From Pseudomonas mandelii (GTDB lineage: Bacteria; Pseudomonadota; Gammaproteobacteria; Pseudomonadales; Pseudomonadaceae), in NCBI RefSeq assembly GCF_900106065.1, contig NZ_LT629796.1:3255501-3319500 (forward strand): a stretch of DNA of 64,000 bases, in the 5' to 3' direction. Within the stretch, counting starts at the first letter, position 1. Each line of letters opens with the position of its first letter. Positions 20,075 through 29,528 of this stretch are shown here, piece by piece. The notes beneath the pieces are model-generated. The model did not search any database and was not told the DNA's origin. It saw only the letters and a program-made list of their open reading frames with translations. The position numbers and the translations under genes were made by a program.

Positions 20075-20431
20075 TCATTGCGAGCGATAGGCACGGGCGG
20101 CGTCCTGGTCCTTTTGTTGCTGCCAGGCTTTGTCGCGGTCGTCCCAGTGGTGGCTGCGATAGTCCTCGCGATCCTCGCTTTCGCGCATGGCCTGGCACTG
20201 GCGAAAACCGTCGCTCCAGCCTTCGGCGTACTGCTTGTCCTTGAGATAACGCGGGACGTTCTTGCGAAATTCCCCGGTGATTGCCCCGGCAGCTTGCCGG
20301 CCACTGCTGCAACCGTCATCGAAACCATCGGCGAACGCCGGTGGATAACCCTTGGCGATCAAATCCTCGTGGGTCGTCTGGCAACCCGCGATCAACATCA
20401 ACAATCCCAGCACACCTGCGCAACGCCACAT
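20075..20431 (-). CDS. Small predicted lipoprotein, function unknown
   Basis: A 118-residue protein with a signal peptide and lipobox LIAGC (Cys about residue 17). After it comes a GYPPAFADGFDDGCSSGRQ segment repeated loosely as YAEGWSDGFRQC, so there are two similar short motifs each ending in Cys. The C-terminus is rich in Asp/Arg/Gln. GGGAGTCGGAG precedes the ATG. I do not recognise a named family. It is 70 bp upstream of the Gre-like gene on the same strand. Confidence 0.8.
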   Translation of the reverse strand: MWRCAGVLGLLMLIAGCQTTHEDLIAKGYPPAFADGFDDGCSSGRQAAGAITGEFRKNVPRYLKDKQYAEGWSDGFRQCQAMRESEDREDYRSHHWDDRDKAWQQQKDQDAARAYRSQ

Positions 20432-20537
20432 CTCCGACTCCCGTGCCGTTGGACGGCCTATGGGTGAAGTCTAGGAGTGGATTCGTGAGGCAGTTGTGAA
20501 AGGTGTGTGATTAATCTGTTGGCCACCACACATCCGC

Positions 20538-20568
20538 TGTGGGATCGAGCCTGCTCGCTCCCACAGGG
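20538..20568. repeat. Single compact REP palindrome
   Basis: CTGTGGGATCGAGCC followed closely by GCTCGCTCCCACAG forms one short hairpin, without the long spacer of the REPINs. It lies downstream of the DUF4105 gene. Confidence 0.8.
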
Positions 20569-20584
20569 ACGGTGGGGTGTCACG

Positions 20585-22438
20585 TCAATAGTGATACCAC
20601 TTCACCTCAAGCATCACTTCGTTCTCGGGCGAGGCGAGGTGGCTGAATTCGCGCTGGGCACTCAGGCGCAGGCCCAGGTTACGCGACAGTTCCCACTGCT
20701 GGTTGAGGCTCACACTGCGGCGCACCTCGCCGTTGGTGAAGAAATCGCCCTTGGTTTCCAGGCTGAAGTTGCCCAGTGGGTTTTTCCACAGCAGACCGCT
20801 ATTGAAACCTGCCGCCGGTGCGATAAAGCCCGCGAAGTCGTTGTTGTGTTCGACACGCACGGTGCCCAGTGCAAAGCCGAGCATGTCTTCACCCAACTGC
20901 CAGGTGCCGCCACCACCACCGTTGACGTGGCTGACCAGCGTTTCATCGTCATGCTTGCCTGGCACGCGTTCCAGGCCGCCCGTGACTTGCCACGATAATG
21001 GCTTCAACAACTCATTGCGCGGCGTCAGGGAGCGAATGGTCGCCAGGTCCAGTTGCTGGAACTGCCAGTCATTGCCTTCGTACTGGCGCAGTTTCATCTG
21101 CAGGATTTCGATCTGCGCACCGAGCGGGAAGCTCTCGGCGTTATCGTTGAGGTCGTGATACGCCATGCGCAGGCCATATTCGCCAAAGGCCTTGTCGCCC
21201 CGGGTGCCGATGCCGGCCTGCCAGGTGCGGGATTCATGACCGTCCTCGGGCAGGCCGGGCCTCGGGATGTCCAGCTCAGGGGCGGGGTTCTGGTTGATCG
21301 CCCGCAGCAGTTCGAAACTGCGTTGCGCCCTCTCAGGATCGCGTTCCTGACCGTTGGCGCGATAGCGTTCGAGGCGGTAAGACGCATCGATGATCAGCGC
21401 CTGACGGTCGCGCGGTTGAGCCTTGAACGCCGGTGTCTGCAATTGCTTTTGGTCGGCGCTGACTTTCAGCACCCACTCCTGTTCTTCGTCAGTCAACGGC
21501 TCGGCGCGGCTCAGCAGTTCCCGTTCACGGGACGGACGATACTGAATGGATTCCACCAGCCCGGCTTCTTTCACCGCTTTGACGGTATCGGTCGGAATGG
21601 CCGTCAGTGGGAACTGTTCGGTCAGGCGCAGGCTTGGCCGCGCCACCTGCAGCAGCTCAAGCAGGCGATAGGAGCAGTTTTCGTCGAAAAAGAAATAGTC
21701 GAACTGGATCTGCTTCAACTCCCAGACGTGCTCGACCATGCGCTCGGTTTCTGGCTGCGTCAGGTTCAGCCGGTACTCCCACAGGTCCCGGTTTTCGAGG
21801 CTGCGGTATTCCGAGAGTTTTTCCTGATACGGCACCAGCGCGAACAGCCCCGGATAGCCGCCCATCAAGCCTTTCCAGGCGTAGAGGATGCTGTTGTCCG
21901 AACCTTCGATGTAGGCGCCGAAGTTGATCGCGTAACTGAGCAGCGCGGTGTGATCACTCTGCACATCGGCCTGGTCGATGCGCAGCAAGGTATGGCCGAA
22001 CATCGATGACGGACTGTTCAGGTAAGCCGCCGGGAAAATCATCACCGCGCTATGGGGCGAGACATCCTTGAACCATTGTTTGAACTCAGTGCAATCGAGC
22101 GTCGGCAAATCAGTCAGGTTGAGCTGCGCTTTCAACCAGCGGGTGCGCGCCGGGTACACACATTGGGCATGTTGTTCGCCCGCACTGGCCGGGGCGTACA
22201 GCGCCTGCACGGTGGCCGCCAGTTCGCGGTCGGGGTGTTCGTTACCGTCGGGTGCGAGAAAGAACTTTTTGTCGCTGACATAGCTGCGCCAGCCGCCCAG
22301 CTTGGCGGTTTCGTAATGGCCCAGGGAAATCCAGAAAGGGTCGTTGGCCAGTTGCTGCAAACGTTGATTGTCGACATGTGGCGCGGCGGACAGCGGGGCG
22401 CAGACACAGAGCGCCAGCCAGGCAAGGCGTTTGAGCAT
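20585..22438 (-). CDS. DUF4105 (Lnb N-terminal) exported protein with C-terminal beta-rich domain
   Basis: A 617-residue exported protein. The ATG gives a signal peptide (LKRLAWLALCVCAPLSAAP); an upstream TTG is less likely. Residues about 100-330 are the DUF4105 domain, with NSPSSMFGHTLLRID, YAINFGAYIEGSDN, GGYPGLFALVPYQEK and the FDENCSYRLLELL block, whose His and Cys look like a papain/NlpC-like hydrolase pair. Residues about 400-617 alternate polar and hydrophobic residues and end in KWYHY, an aromatic C-terminus typical of outer-membrane barrels. Substrate unknown; envelope location inferred. Confidence 0.85.
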   Translation of the reverse strand: MLKRLAWLALCVCAPLSAAPHVDNQRLQQLANDPFWISLGHYETAKLGGWRSYVSDKKFFLAPDGNEHPDRELAATVQALYAPASAGEQHAQCVYPARTRWLKAQLNLTDLPTLDCTEFKQWFKDVSPHSAVMIFPAAYLNSPSSMFGHTLLRIDQADVQSDHTALLSYAINFGAYIEGSDNSILYAWKGLMGGYPGLFALVPYQEKLSEYRSLENRDLWEYRLNLTQPETERMVEHVWELKQIQFDYFFFDENCSYRLLELLQVARPSLRLTEQFPLTAIPTDTVKAVKEAGLVESIQYRPSRERELLSRAEPLTDEEQEWVLKVSADQKQLQTPAFKAQPRDRQALIIDASYRLERYRANGQERDPERAQRSFELLRAINQNPAPELDIPRPGLPEDGHESRTWQAGIGTRGDKAFGEYGLRMAYHDLNDNAESFPLGAQIEILQMKLRQYEGNDWQFQQLDLATIRSLTPRNELLKPLSWQVTGGLERVPGKHDDETLVSHVNGGGGGTWQLGEDMLGFALGTVRVEHNNDFAGFIAPAAGFNSGLLWKNPLGNFSLETKGDFFTNGEVRRSVSLNQQWELSRNLGLRLSAQREFSHLASPENEVMLEVKWYHY

Positions 22439-22489
22439 AGTGAGCAACTTAAGTCGAAAAAAAATAAAGACCCAAGGGGGACAGGTCCA

Positions 22490-22530
22490 AAAAATAAAAC
22501 CCGCCCCCCGAAAGGAGCGGGTGGGTCGAG
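22490..22530 (-). terminator. Terminator of the DUF3015 gene
   Basis: ACCCGC / GCGGGT stem extended by C/G-rich sides, with a T-rich tail on the - strand. Confidence 0.8.
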
Positions 22531-22531
22531 C

Positions 22532-23020
22532 TTAAGCTTGAGTAGCGTACTTGGCCAGACGCGGATCGTTCTTCAGAACGGCCAGGGTGTTGGTATGCAC
22601 GTCGTCAGCGGTCACGTCAGCCTTGCTGAAGATCTGCTGGAAGTGCTGGTGAGTCACAGCGGCGAAGTGCGCACGGTCTTCCGGCGCCACGCCCAGTACC
22701 ACGGCATAGGTCGTCAGCGCTTCGCCGTTACCTTTGGCCATGTCTTCGGACAGCTCGTTCATCATGCCATTCATGGCAAACCAGGATTTGCCGCCATAAG
22801 TCAGCGACGCATTAGTCGAGCAACCGTTGGTACCAGAAGTCATACCGAACGTTGCGTTACCGGAAGTGCCGTTGGTGGTGGATGCCAGGAAGTGAGCCGG
22901 GGTGCCACGCTGACCTTCGAACAGCATGTTGCCCCAACCGCAATCCGGGCCGCCTGGCGCTTGGGCCATGGCGTTGATGGATACAGCGGTGAAGAGAGTA
23001 CCGAGAAGAATCCGTTTCAT
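22532..23020 (-). CDS. DUF3015 family periplasmic protein
   Basis: A 162-residue protein with a signal peptide (MKRILLGTLFTAVSINAMAQA). Family features are DCGWGNMLFEGQRGTPAHFLASTTNGTSGN near the N-terminus, two conserved Cys, and LSEDMAKGNGEALTTYAVVLG in the second half. It is widespread in pseudomonads; function is unknown. It has its own terminator and is divergent from the Lon-like gene across 276 bp. Confidence 0.88.
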   Translation of the reverse strand: MKRILLGTLFTAVSINAMAQAPGGPDCGWGNMLFEGQRGTPAHFLASTTNGTSGNATFGMTSGTNGCSTNASLTYGGKSWFAMNGMMNELSEDMAKGNGEALTTYAVVLGVAPEDRAHFAAVTHQHFQQIFSKADVTADDVHTNTLAVLKNDPRLAKYATQA

Positions 23021-23296
23021 AGCTTTGTTCTCTTTATGTGCATACCAATGGACAAGGGGTCTGGCCCAATCCGGCGCCAGTGGGCCAGTTATTAATCCAG
23101 CCGCGCAGTTTGGAGTTTAGGCACGTTCCCGGGGTTCCGTGATTTTTTGCAAAACATTCGTTGAAATCATTGATTTGTCCCCGGCCGGCCTGGAGATGAC
23201 GGTTTGTCTATGCTTTGCCTGGAGGCGCGCCTTGCAAGTGAGGTATGGGCAGCGCCAGAATGCCGCTATCTGCCCCGCCTGATGTAAGGAAGCCCG

Positions 23297-25735
23297 ATGC
23301 CTGATCCTGTTGCTGCCAGCTTGCGTCTAGCGCCTGAAGCGCTGACCCGTCCGTTTTCCGCTGAACAGTTCAGCTTCTCTACCACCAATGATCTGGAGCC
23401 CTTTCGCGGTGTGCTTGGCCAGGAACGTGCGGTCGAAGCCTTGCAGTTCGGCGTGGCCATGCCACGCCCCGGTTACAACGTATTTGTCATGGGTGAGCCC
23501 GGCACCGGCCGGTTTTCGTTCGTCAAACGCTACCTGAAAGCCGAAGGCAAGCGCCTGCAGACCCCGGCCGACTGGGTCTACGTCAATAATTTCGATGAGC
23601 CTCGCGAGCCTCGTGCACTGGAATTGCCATCGGGCACTGCTGGCGCCTTCATCGGTGACATCAACGGCTTGATCGACAACCTGCTGGCGACTTTTCCGGC
23701 AGTGTTCGAGCACCCGTCCTACCAGCAGAAAAAAAGCGCCATCGACCGCGCCTTCAACCAGCGCTACGACAAGGCACTGGACGTGATCGAGCGCCTGGCG
23801 CTGGAGAAGGAGGTCGCGCTTTACCGCGACGCCAGCAACATCGCGTTCACGCCCATGAGCGAAGGCAAGGCCCTGGACGAAGCGGAATTCGCCCAGTTGC
23901 CGGAAGCCGATCGCGAGCGTTTCCACGACGATATTTCCGGTCTGGAGGAGCGACTGAACGAAGAGCTCGCCAGCCTGCCGCAATGGAAGCGCGAGTCGAG
24001 CAATCAGCTGCGCCACCTCAACGAAGAAACCATCACGTTGGCCTTGCAGCCGTTGCTGTCGCCGTTGTCGGAGAAATACGCCGAGAACGCCGCCGTTTGC
24101 GGTTACCTGCAAGCCATGCAGGTCTACCTGCTCAAGACCGTGGTCGAGCAACTGGTGGACGACAGCAAGACCGACGCCGTCGCCCGCAAATTGCTGGAAG
24201 AGCAATACGCCCCGAGCCTGGTGGTCGGTCATTCGTCCAGCGGCGGTGCGCCGGTGGTCTTCGAGCCGCACCCGACTTACGAAAACCTGTTTGGCCGCAT
24301 TGAATACAGCACCGATCAGGGCGCGATGTACACGACCTATCGGCAACTGCGGCCGGGCGCATTGCACCGGGCCAACGGCGGTTTTCTGATCCTTGAAGCG
24401 GAAAAAATGCTCAGCGAGCCGTTCGTGTGGGATGCGCTCAAGCGCGCCCTGCAATCGCGCAAGCTGAAAATGGAGTCGCCGCTTGGTGAGCTGGGCCGCC
24501 TGGCCACCGTGACCCTGACGCCGCAACACATTCCGTTGCAGGTCAAAGTCGTCATCATCGGTGCGCGTCAGCTGTATTACACGCTGCAAGACCTCGATCC
24601 GGACTTCCAGGAGATGTTCCGCGTCCTGGTGGATTTCGACGAAGACATCCCGATGGTCGACGAAAGCCTGGAGCAGTTCGCCCAGTTGCTCAAAACCCGC
24701 ACCTCGGAAGAAGGCATGGCGCCGCTGACGGCCGATGCCGTGGCGCGCCTGGCGACTTACAGCGCGCGCCTGGCCGAACACCAGGGGCGTTTGTCGGCGC
24801 GCATCGGTGATCTGTTCCAGCTGGTCAGCGAGGCGGACTTCATTCGTCACCTGGCGGGGGACGAGATGACCGATGCCGGGCATATCGAACGGGCGCTAAA
24901 GGCCAAGGCCACCCGTACCGGGCGGGTCTCTGCGCGGATTCTCGATGACATGCTCGCCGGGATCATCCTGATCGACACGGACGGCGCCGCCGTCGGCAAG
25001 TGCAACGGGCTGACCGTGCTGGAAGTCGGCGACTCGGCGTTCGGTGTGCCGGCGCGGATTTCCGCCACGGTCTACCCGGGCGGCAGCGGCATCGTCGACA
25101 TCGAGCGCGAGGTCAACCTCGGCCAGCCGATCCACTCCAAGGGTGTGATGATCCTCACCGGGTATCTGGGCAGTCGTTACGCCCAGGAATTCCCGCTGGC
25201 GATTTCCGCGAGTATCGCGCTGGAGCAGTCCTACGGTTACGTCGATGGCGACAGTGCGTCGCTGGGCGAGGCGTGCACGCTGATTTCGGCCCTGTCGAAA
25301 ACGCCGCTCAAGCAATGCTTTGCGATCACCGGCTCGATCAACCAGTTCGGTGAAGTGCAGGCGGTGGGCGGGGTCAACGAGAAGATCGAAGGCTTCTTCC
25401 GACTCTGCGAAGCCCGTGGGCTGACCGGTGAGCAGGGGGCGATCATTCCTCACGCCAACGTCGCCACGCTGATGCTCGACGAGAAGGTGCTCTCGGCGGT
25501 GCGTGCGGGGCAGTTCCATGTCTACGCCGTACGCCAGGCTGACGAGGCGTTGAGCCTGTTGGTCGGAGAGCCGGCCGGTGCGCCGGATGCCGATGGCCAG
25601 TTCCCCGAAGGCAGCGTTAACGCACGGGTGGTGGAACGCTTGCGCGTGATCGCGGAAATGATCAGCGAAGAAGACCTCAAGGAAGCCGAGAAAGAAGCGG
25701 CGCTGGAAGCCCTGGTGGAAGCCAAACCGGCCTGA
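23297..25735 (+). CDS. Lon-like ATP-dependent protease family (YcbZ/LonH type)
   Basis: An 812-residue AAA-domain protein with a C-terminal Lon protease domain. The Ser-Lys dyad is intact: Ser653 in DGDSAS and Lys696 in GGVNEKIEG, spaced 43 residues as in Lon. The P-loop is altered: GEPGTGRFS at 66-74 has Arg where Walker A has Lys. The Lon N-terminal substrate domain is missing; instead a long helical insert (about 140-270) splits the ATPase region. RBS AAGGA is upstream. E. coli YcbZ has the same design. Substrates are not known. Confidence 0.88.
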   Translation: MPDPVAASLRLAPEALTRPFSAEQFSFSTTNDLEPFRGVLGQERAVEALQFGVAMPRPGYNVFVMGEPGTGRFSFVKRYLKAEGKRLQTPADWVYVNNFDEPREPRALELPSGTAGAFIGDINGLIDNLLATFPAVFEHPSYQQKKSAIDRAFNQRYDKALDVIERLALEKEVALYRDASNIAFTPMSEGKALDEAEFAQLPEADRERFHDDISGLEERLNEELASLPQWKRESSNQLRHLNEETITLALQPLLSPLSEKYAENAAVCGYLQAMQVYLLKTVVEQLVDDSKTDAVARKLLEEQYAPSLVVGHSSSGGAPVVFEPHPTYENLFGRIEYSTDQGAMYTTYRQLRPGALHRANGGFLILEAEKMLSEPFVWDALKRALQSRKLKMESPLGELGRLATVTLTPQHIPLQVKVVIIGARQLYYTLQDLDPDFQEMFRVLVDFDEDIPMVDESLEQFAQLLKTRTSEEGMAPLTADAVARLATYSARLAEHQGRLSARIGDLFQLVSEADFIRHLAGDEMTDAGHIERALKAKATRTGRVSARILDDMLAGIILIDTDGAAVGKCNGLTVLEVGDSAFGVPARISATVYPGGSGIVDIEREVNLGQPIHSKGVMILTGYLGSRYAQEFPLAISASIALEQSYGYVDGDSASLGEACTLISALSKTPLKQCFAITGSINQFGEVQAVGGVNEKIEGFFRLCEARGLTGEQGAIIPHANVATLMLDEKVLSAVRAGQFHVYAVRQADEALSLLVGEPAGAPDADGQFPEGSVNARVVERLRVIAEMISEEDLKEAEKEAALEALVEAKPA

Positions 25736-25760
25736 CCGATCTGAGGATCACCCCGATCCA

Positions 25761-25855
25761 CAGTGGGAGTGAGCCTGCCCGCGATGTGGCACTTTCATCC
25801 AACACATGTGTTGGCTGAAAGTTCGCTATCGCGGGCAGGCTCACTCCCACATTTG
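25761..25855. repeat. REPIN in a 317-bp gene-free gap
   Basis: AGTGGGAGTGAGCCTGCCCG and its near-perfect inverse with a roughly 50-bp spacer that itself pairs in part (AACACATGTGTT). The rest of the gap to 26052 holds only a weak promoter-like TTGACG-N17-TTCTAT at 25936-25964. Confidence 0.87.
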
Positions 25856-26052
25856 TGATGTGTCCACTTCAAGAAAGTGCCATCACTCTGACGTCAATAT
25901 TCACACAATGACCATTCGGCGCCTTCTGGTCTGACTTGACGTGCTAGTCAGACTTTTCTTCTATTCTCAGCTCAAGGATATCGACAGTAATCACTGGATC
26001 GAGACAGCCTTCCCGTGGGGGCTGAACACCGGATCTACCGAGGGTCGCCGCC

Positions 26053-26373
26053 ATGTCGCGCAACCTCTGCCTCACCCGTCAATGCCTGGGCCTTGTGACC
26101 CGTATCGAGTGTGCCATCCGTCCGTTGGCGGGGGATACGGGCATGTGGACCTTGCTCTTCGCCGCCGGAATGGCCGGCGAACAACCTTCCGCCATCAAGG
26201 CGCAGGGACCGTTTCATGGGCCTTTCGTGGCGGAGTCCATCCTCGACACGATTGTTGAAAGCCTGACGCTGCATGGCTACGAACTGGCCGATGACCCACA
26301 AATCTGGTGCCTGCACCTGCAAGCCCAGCTGCGGGAAATCAACGGGGGCCGTTGCCGCAACCTCAATGGCTGA
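26053..26373 (+). CDS. Conserved hypothetical protein
   Basis: A 106-residue protein with no signal peptide. The protein has a compact, conserved-looking middle (AIKAQGPFHGPFVAESILDTIVESLTLHGYE) and an Arg/Asn-rich end. GAGGG lies about 9 nt before the ATG, and a weak promoter-like pair lies 90-120 bp upstream. I recall similar short proteins in other pseudomonads but no function. It converges on the lipoprotein gene. Confidence 0.7.
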   Translation: MSRNLCLTRQCLGLVTRIECAIRPLAGDTGMWTLLFAAGMAGEQPSAIKAQGPFHGPFVAESILDTIVESLTLHGYELADDPQIWCLHLQAQLREINGGRCRNLNG

Positions 26374-26397
26374 GTTCGGCGCGGCCACTGAAACCGG

Positions 26398-28227
26398 TTA
26401 TTGATCAAGGTGGCTCAAATCCGCCTTGGCCAGTTTGACCTCGAAACCATATTGCACCGTGGTGAGGTCGGTTCGCTGATAGGTTTCCAGACGTGTTGGC
26501 TGGCCATAGAAGTAATGCACGGCAAATAGCGCCGGGCCTTCTGCGCTCGCGTCGTGAGTGACCGAAAGGATTTCTTTCAGATAGTTTCCAGAGTCGTCCT
26601 TGGCGAAAAAACGCCACTCCTGGGCAGGAAACAGCTTCAAATCAACCACCAAGGCATTGCCTTTGAGTTCCAGGCCTTTGGGCAACGTATGGGCGTCGAG
26701 CGTTTGTTTGGCCACCGTCGCCAGAAACAGCGGCATGGAGCCCACTGCATAGGCCGGTGTTTCCGGAAACAGGTTCAAGTCATAGGTGATGGCGCCACGT
26801 AGCGGATCGACCTCGTAAGCCTCAAGCGGCAGCTCGATCGGCCCATCGCGCTTGCCACTCCCATCCTCCGTAAAGAACGTGACCGGGCTATCGCCAGCGC
26901 TGAACGATGTACCGAGCATCTCGTCATTGAAGCTTCTGGGGTGGTCGAACTCGATGCGTGCGGCGCTGGGGTCATCCACCGACTGACTGACGATGATGCC
27001 CTTCTTCAGCTGTTCCTCACTCAATGTCGCGCCCTTGAGCCAGGTCGGGGCCTGATCGTCATACGCCACCACCGGTAGGGTCAGTGGCTGGATGGTTTTT
27101 GCCGTGGTGTGTGAGTCAAAGCGGCGCACCGGCAGGTTCAGGTCCTTGTGGGTCACCGTGACGGCCGAGAAATCCAGAACGCTCACTTCAACGGTTTCGA
27201 CCGGACCGTTGAAATACACTTTGGTGTAATGATTCTTCTGCTGCGCCTCGAAGGTGCGCTGTTCTTCGTCGATCTGCTTTTCGAAAGTCTCGCTCCAGGC
27301 TTTCTGCTGCTGAATTTTCGCCAGTTGTTTTTGATAGAAGGCAATTTGCGCAGCGGTTTCGTTGATCGAACCCGATCGCGAGAGGAATTGCCCGGTGGTG
27401 TCCCTGGCCTGGACGATCAGCGGATTCAACGGTGTTTCGCTGACTTCAGGGGCCAGTGGTGCGCTGTTGTTGAAGTCGATTTCGGCGTAGTTGTTGCCCA
27501 GTTTCAGCAAGGTGACGCTGAGGTTGTCGTTGGTGCGGGTCTGGGCAACGTCTTTTTTCGTCAGGTCGAAGGTGTAGAGCCGGCGCGGGGCGATGACCTC
27601 GACCTTGCCTTGCAGGCTCACCGGTTGAGGCTGGTTCTTGTTGTCCATGTCCAGACCGTCGATGAACGGATAGGTCACCGTCAGATCATCCGGGTTGGTC
27701 AGGTTGGAACTGGAGGGGCTCAGTTGAATGCCGGGATCGGTTTCCGACCATTCCGGCTGGAACGCGATGACGCGCTTGTTGCTCAAGGTCACCGATTGCC
27801 ATTCCAGGCCATGGGGAAAGAGAAACGCTGCCGGAATGTTGAAGTTGAAAGGGAACACCGGTTGCAGGTCGGTCAGGTAGTCGGAACTGGAATCCTTGTG
27901 CAGCACGAACAGGCCGTTGATGTAGGTGTCGACCAAAGCCTGAGGCGTGGGGTAGTGCTTGAGCACGGCGAGAACGTCTTCGCCGTATTCGGTTTCCACG
28001 GGTTTGCTGTCGAGCTTGAGTTGCGCACGCTCGAGCAACAGCAGTGAACCGCCGAGTTCGGCAACGGCATCCCTGAGCTTTGGATCCTCAATCGCATCCA
28101 GAGACTTCTCGAACTGCGCGGTCTTTTCCTCGAGGCTAGTCTGGCGCTTCTCATCGCTGGGTGAGCAGCCGCCCAGCAGCAGAGCCAGGCAAATGCCGGC
28201 ACTCGTTATTGGCAATCGCACATCCAT
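26398..28227 (-). CDS. Large predicted lipoprotein, unrecognised family
   Basis: 609 residues. The ATG behind AGGAAG gives a lipoprotein signal with lipobox LLLGGC, so the protein should be anchored at a membrane with a soluble periplasmic body. A helical segment rich in Glu/Lys (about 30-75) and a second coil-like stretch (FYQKQLAKIQQQKAWSETFE, about 310) flank beta-type sequence. No catalytic motif is apparent and the composition is acidic. Longer in-frame starts give no signal peptide. It is transcribed alone, divergent from the UPF0114 gene. Confidence 0.82.
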   Translation of the reverse strand: MDVRLPITSAGICLALLLGGCSPSDEKRQTSLEEKTAQFEKSLDAIEDPKLRDAVAELGGSLLLLERAQLKLDSKPVETEYGEDVLAVLKHYPTPQALVDTYINGLFVLHKDSSSDYLTDLQPVFPFNFNIPAAFLFPHGLEWQSVTLSNKRVIAFQPEWSETDPGIQLSPSSSNLTNPDDLTVTYPFIDGLDMDNKNQPQPVSLQGKVEVIAPRRLYTFDLTKKDVAQTRTNDNLSVTLLKLGNNYAEIDFNNSAPLAPEVSETPLNPLIVQARDTTGQFLSRSGSINETAAQIAFYQKQLAKIQQQKAWSETFEKQIDEEQRTFEAQQKNHYTKVYFNGPVETVEVSVLDFSAVTVTHKDLNLPVRRFDSHTTAKTIQPLTLPVVAYDDQAPTWLKGATLSEEQLKKGIIVSQSVDDPSAARIEFDHPRSFNDEMLGTSFSAGDSPVTFFTEDGSGKRDGPIELPLEAYEVDPLRGAITYDLNLFPETPAYAVGSMPLFLATVAKQTLDAHTLPKGLELKGNALVVDLKLFPAQEWRFFAKDDSGNYLKEILSVTHDASAEGPALFAVHYFYGQPTRLETYQRTDLTTVQYGFEVKLAKADLSHLDQ

Positions 28228-28398
28228 TTCCAGTCTTCCTGTCCGATGTCGCTGAGCTGTCAATAGTCTGGACACTAGCAGAAAAACTTTGTGGCACACG
28301 CGCAGGTCGCGGATTTGCCGAAGGTTTCTGGCTGCTTCAGGGTATAGACAGGGGGCTGGTATACTTGCGGCCATTTTCAACATCACGTGTGAGATTCA

Positions 28399-28887
28399 AT
28401 GGAACGCTTTATCGAAAATGCAATGTATGCCTCCCGCTGGCTGCTGGCACCGATCTACTTCGGTCTGTCCCTTGGGCTACTGGCACTGGCGCTGAAATTC
28501 TTCCAGGAAGTTTTCCACGTCATTCCCAACGTATTCTCGATGGCCGAGTCGGACCTGATCCTGGTGCTGCTGTCGCTGATCGACATGGCACTGGTGGGTG
28601 GCTTGCTGGTGATGGTGATGATCTCCGGTTACGAGAACTTCGTTTCCCAGCTGGACATCGACGACAGCAAGGAAAAGCTCAACTGGCTGGGCACCATGGA
28701 TTCGTCTTCGCTGAAGATGAAAGTGGCGGCCTCCATCGTGGCGATTTCGTCGATCCACCTGCTGCGGATCTTCATGGACGCCAAGAACGTCGATCCCGAG
28801 CATTTGAAGTGGTACGTGATTATTCACATGACGTTCGTCGTGTCGGCGTTTGCCATGGGTTATCTGGATAAGCTGACCAAGCACTGA
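28399..28887 (+). CDS. UPF0114 (YqhA-like) membrane protein
   Basis: A 162-residue inner-membrane protein. Hydrophobic segments lie at about 13-35, 52-78, 106-125 and 135-155. The family signature [19 protein letters not shown] is at the N-terminus and SGYENFVS follows helix 2. Function unknown across the family. Confidence 0.92.
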   Translation: MERFIENAMYASRWLLAPIYFGLSLGLLALALKFFQEVFHVIPNVFSMAESDLILVLLSLIDMALVGGLLVMVMISGYENFVSQLDIDDSKEKLNWLGTMDSSSLKMKVAASIVAISSIHLLRIFMDAKNVDPEHLKWYVIIHMTFVVSAFAMGYLDKLTKH

Positions 28888-28900
28888 CGCTCACAAAGCC

Positions 28901-28995
28901 CTGTAGGAGCGAGGCTTGCCCGCGAAGGGGCCGTGTCAGTCGATACAGTTGTTGCCCGTCACACCGCCTTCGCGGGCAAGCCTCGCTCCTACAGT
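28901..28995. repeat. REPIN, GTAGGAGCGAGGCTTGC type
   Basis: CTGTAGGAGCGAGGCTTGCC and its exact inverse GGCAAGCCTCGCTCCTACAG flank a roughly 55-bp spacer. It is one of the best-preserved copies in the window. Confidence 0.92.
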
Positions 28996-29096
28996 CAGGT
29001 GCAAACAGACGGGCGGTGTCGTTTGTGGCTTGTACTTTGAGGTGCCGAAGCCTATGCATGTATTGATATTGGCTTGACACCGTATGAGGTGCATTC

Positions 29097-29402
29097 ATGA
29101 ACCTTGTTGAATTACGTGCATATGCCATCGCAGGGAAAGTCGATGAGCTGAACCTGATTTCTATGGAAGGCGGGATCTACCTGCTGGAGGCGCGCATGCA
29201 TGGGGCGGCGTATCCGCTAAGTGATGCCCACGACCATATGCTCCACCTGCGTTCGGTGGAGCATGCGCGTCAAGTGCTGCACCGACTCCCCACCTTGCCT
29301 TTCAACCTTGTGCACACGTCGGTCCATGATGAAATGTGCGGACTCGGCGCCAATGCAGAAGAGGGCCTGAAGGTGCCGATCGCCTTCAGTTCTCGCTGGT
29401 AG
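29097..29402 (+). CDS. Small conserved protein, DUF6482-like
   Basis: A cytosolic-looking protein of 101 residues, beginning MNLVELRAYAIAGKVDELNLISMEGGIYLLEA and ending KVPIAFSSRW. GAGG lies 8 nt before the ATG. It contains several His (SDAHDHMLHLRSVEHA) that could bind metal. I assign DUF6482 from memory of pseudomonad proteins of this size; function is unknown. Confidence 0.72.
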   Translation: MNLVELRAYAIAGKVDELNLISMEGGIYLLEARMHGAAYPLSDAHDHMLHLRSVEHARQVLHRLPTLPFNLVHTSVHDEMCGLGANAEEGLKVPIAFSSRW

Positions 29403-29528
29403 CAATGACCCCCTGATCAGCGCAACGGCATCTGTGCTAGTCTGCTGGCCCTTTTGGTTCCGGGCGCTCCGGGACGCGCTGTGCACGCACGGCAAGTTCC
29501 CGGGCCGTCCGCACAGCGGAGCAGTGTC

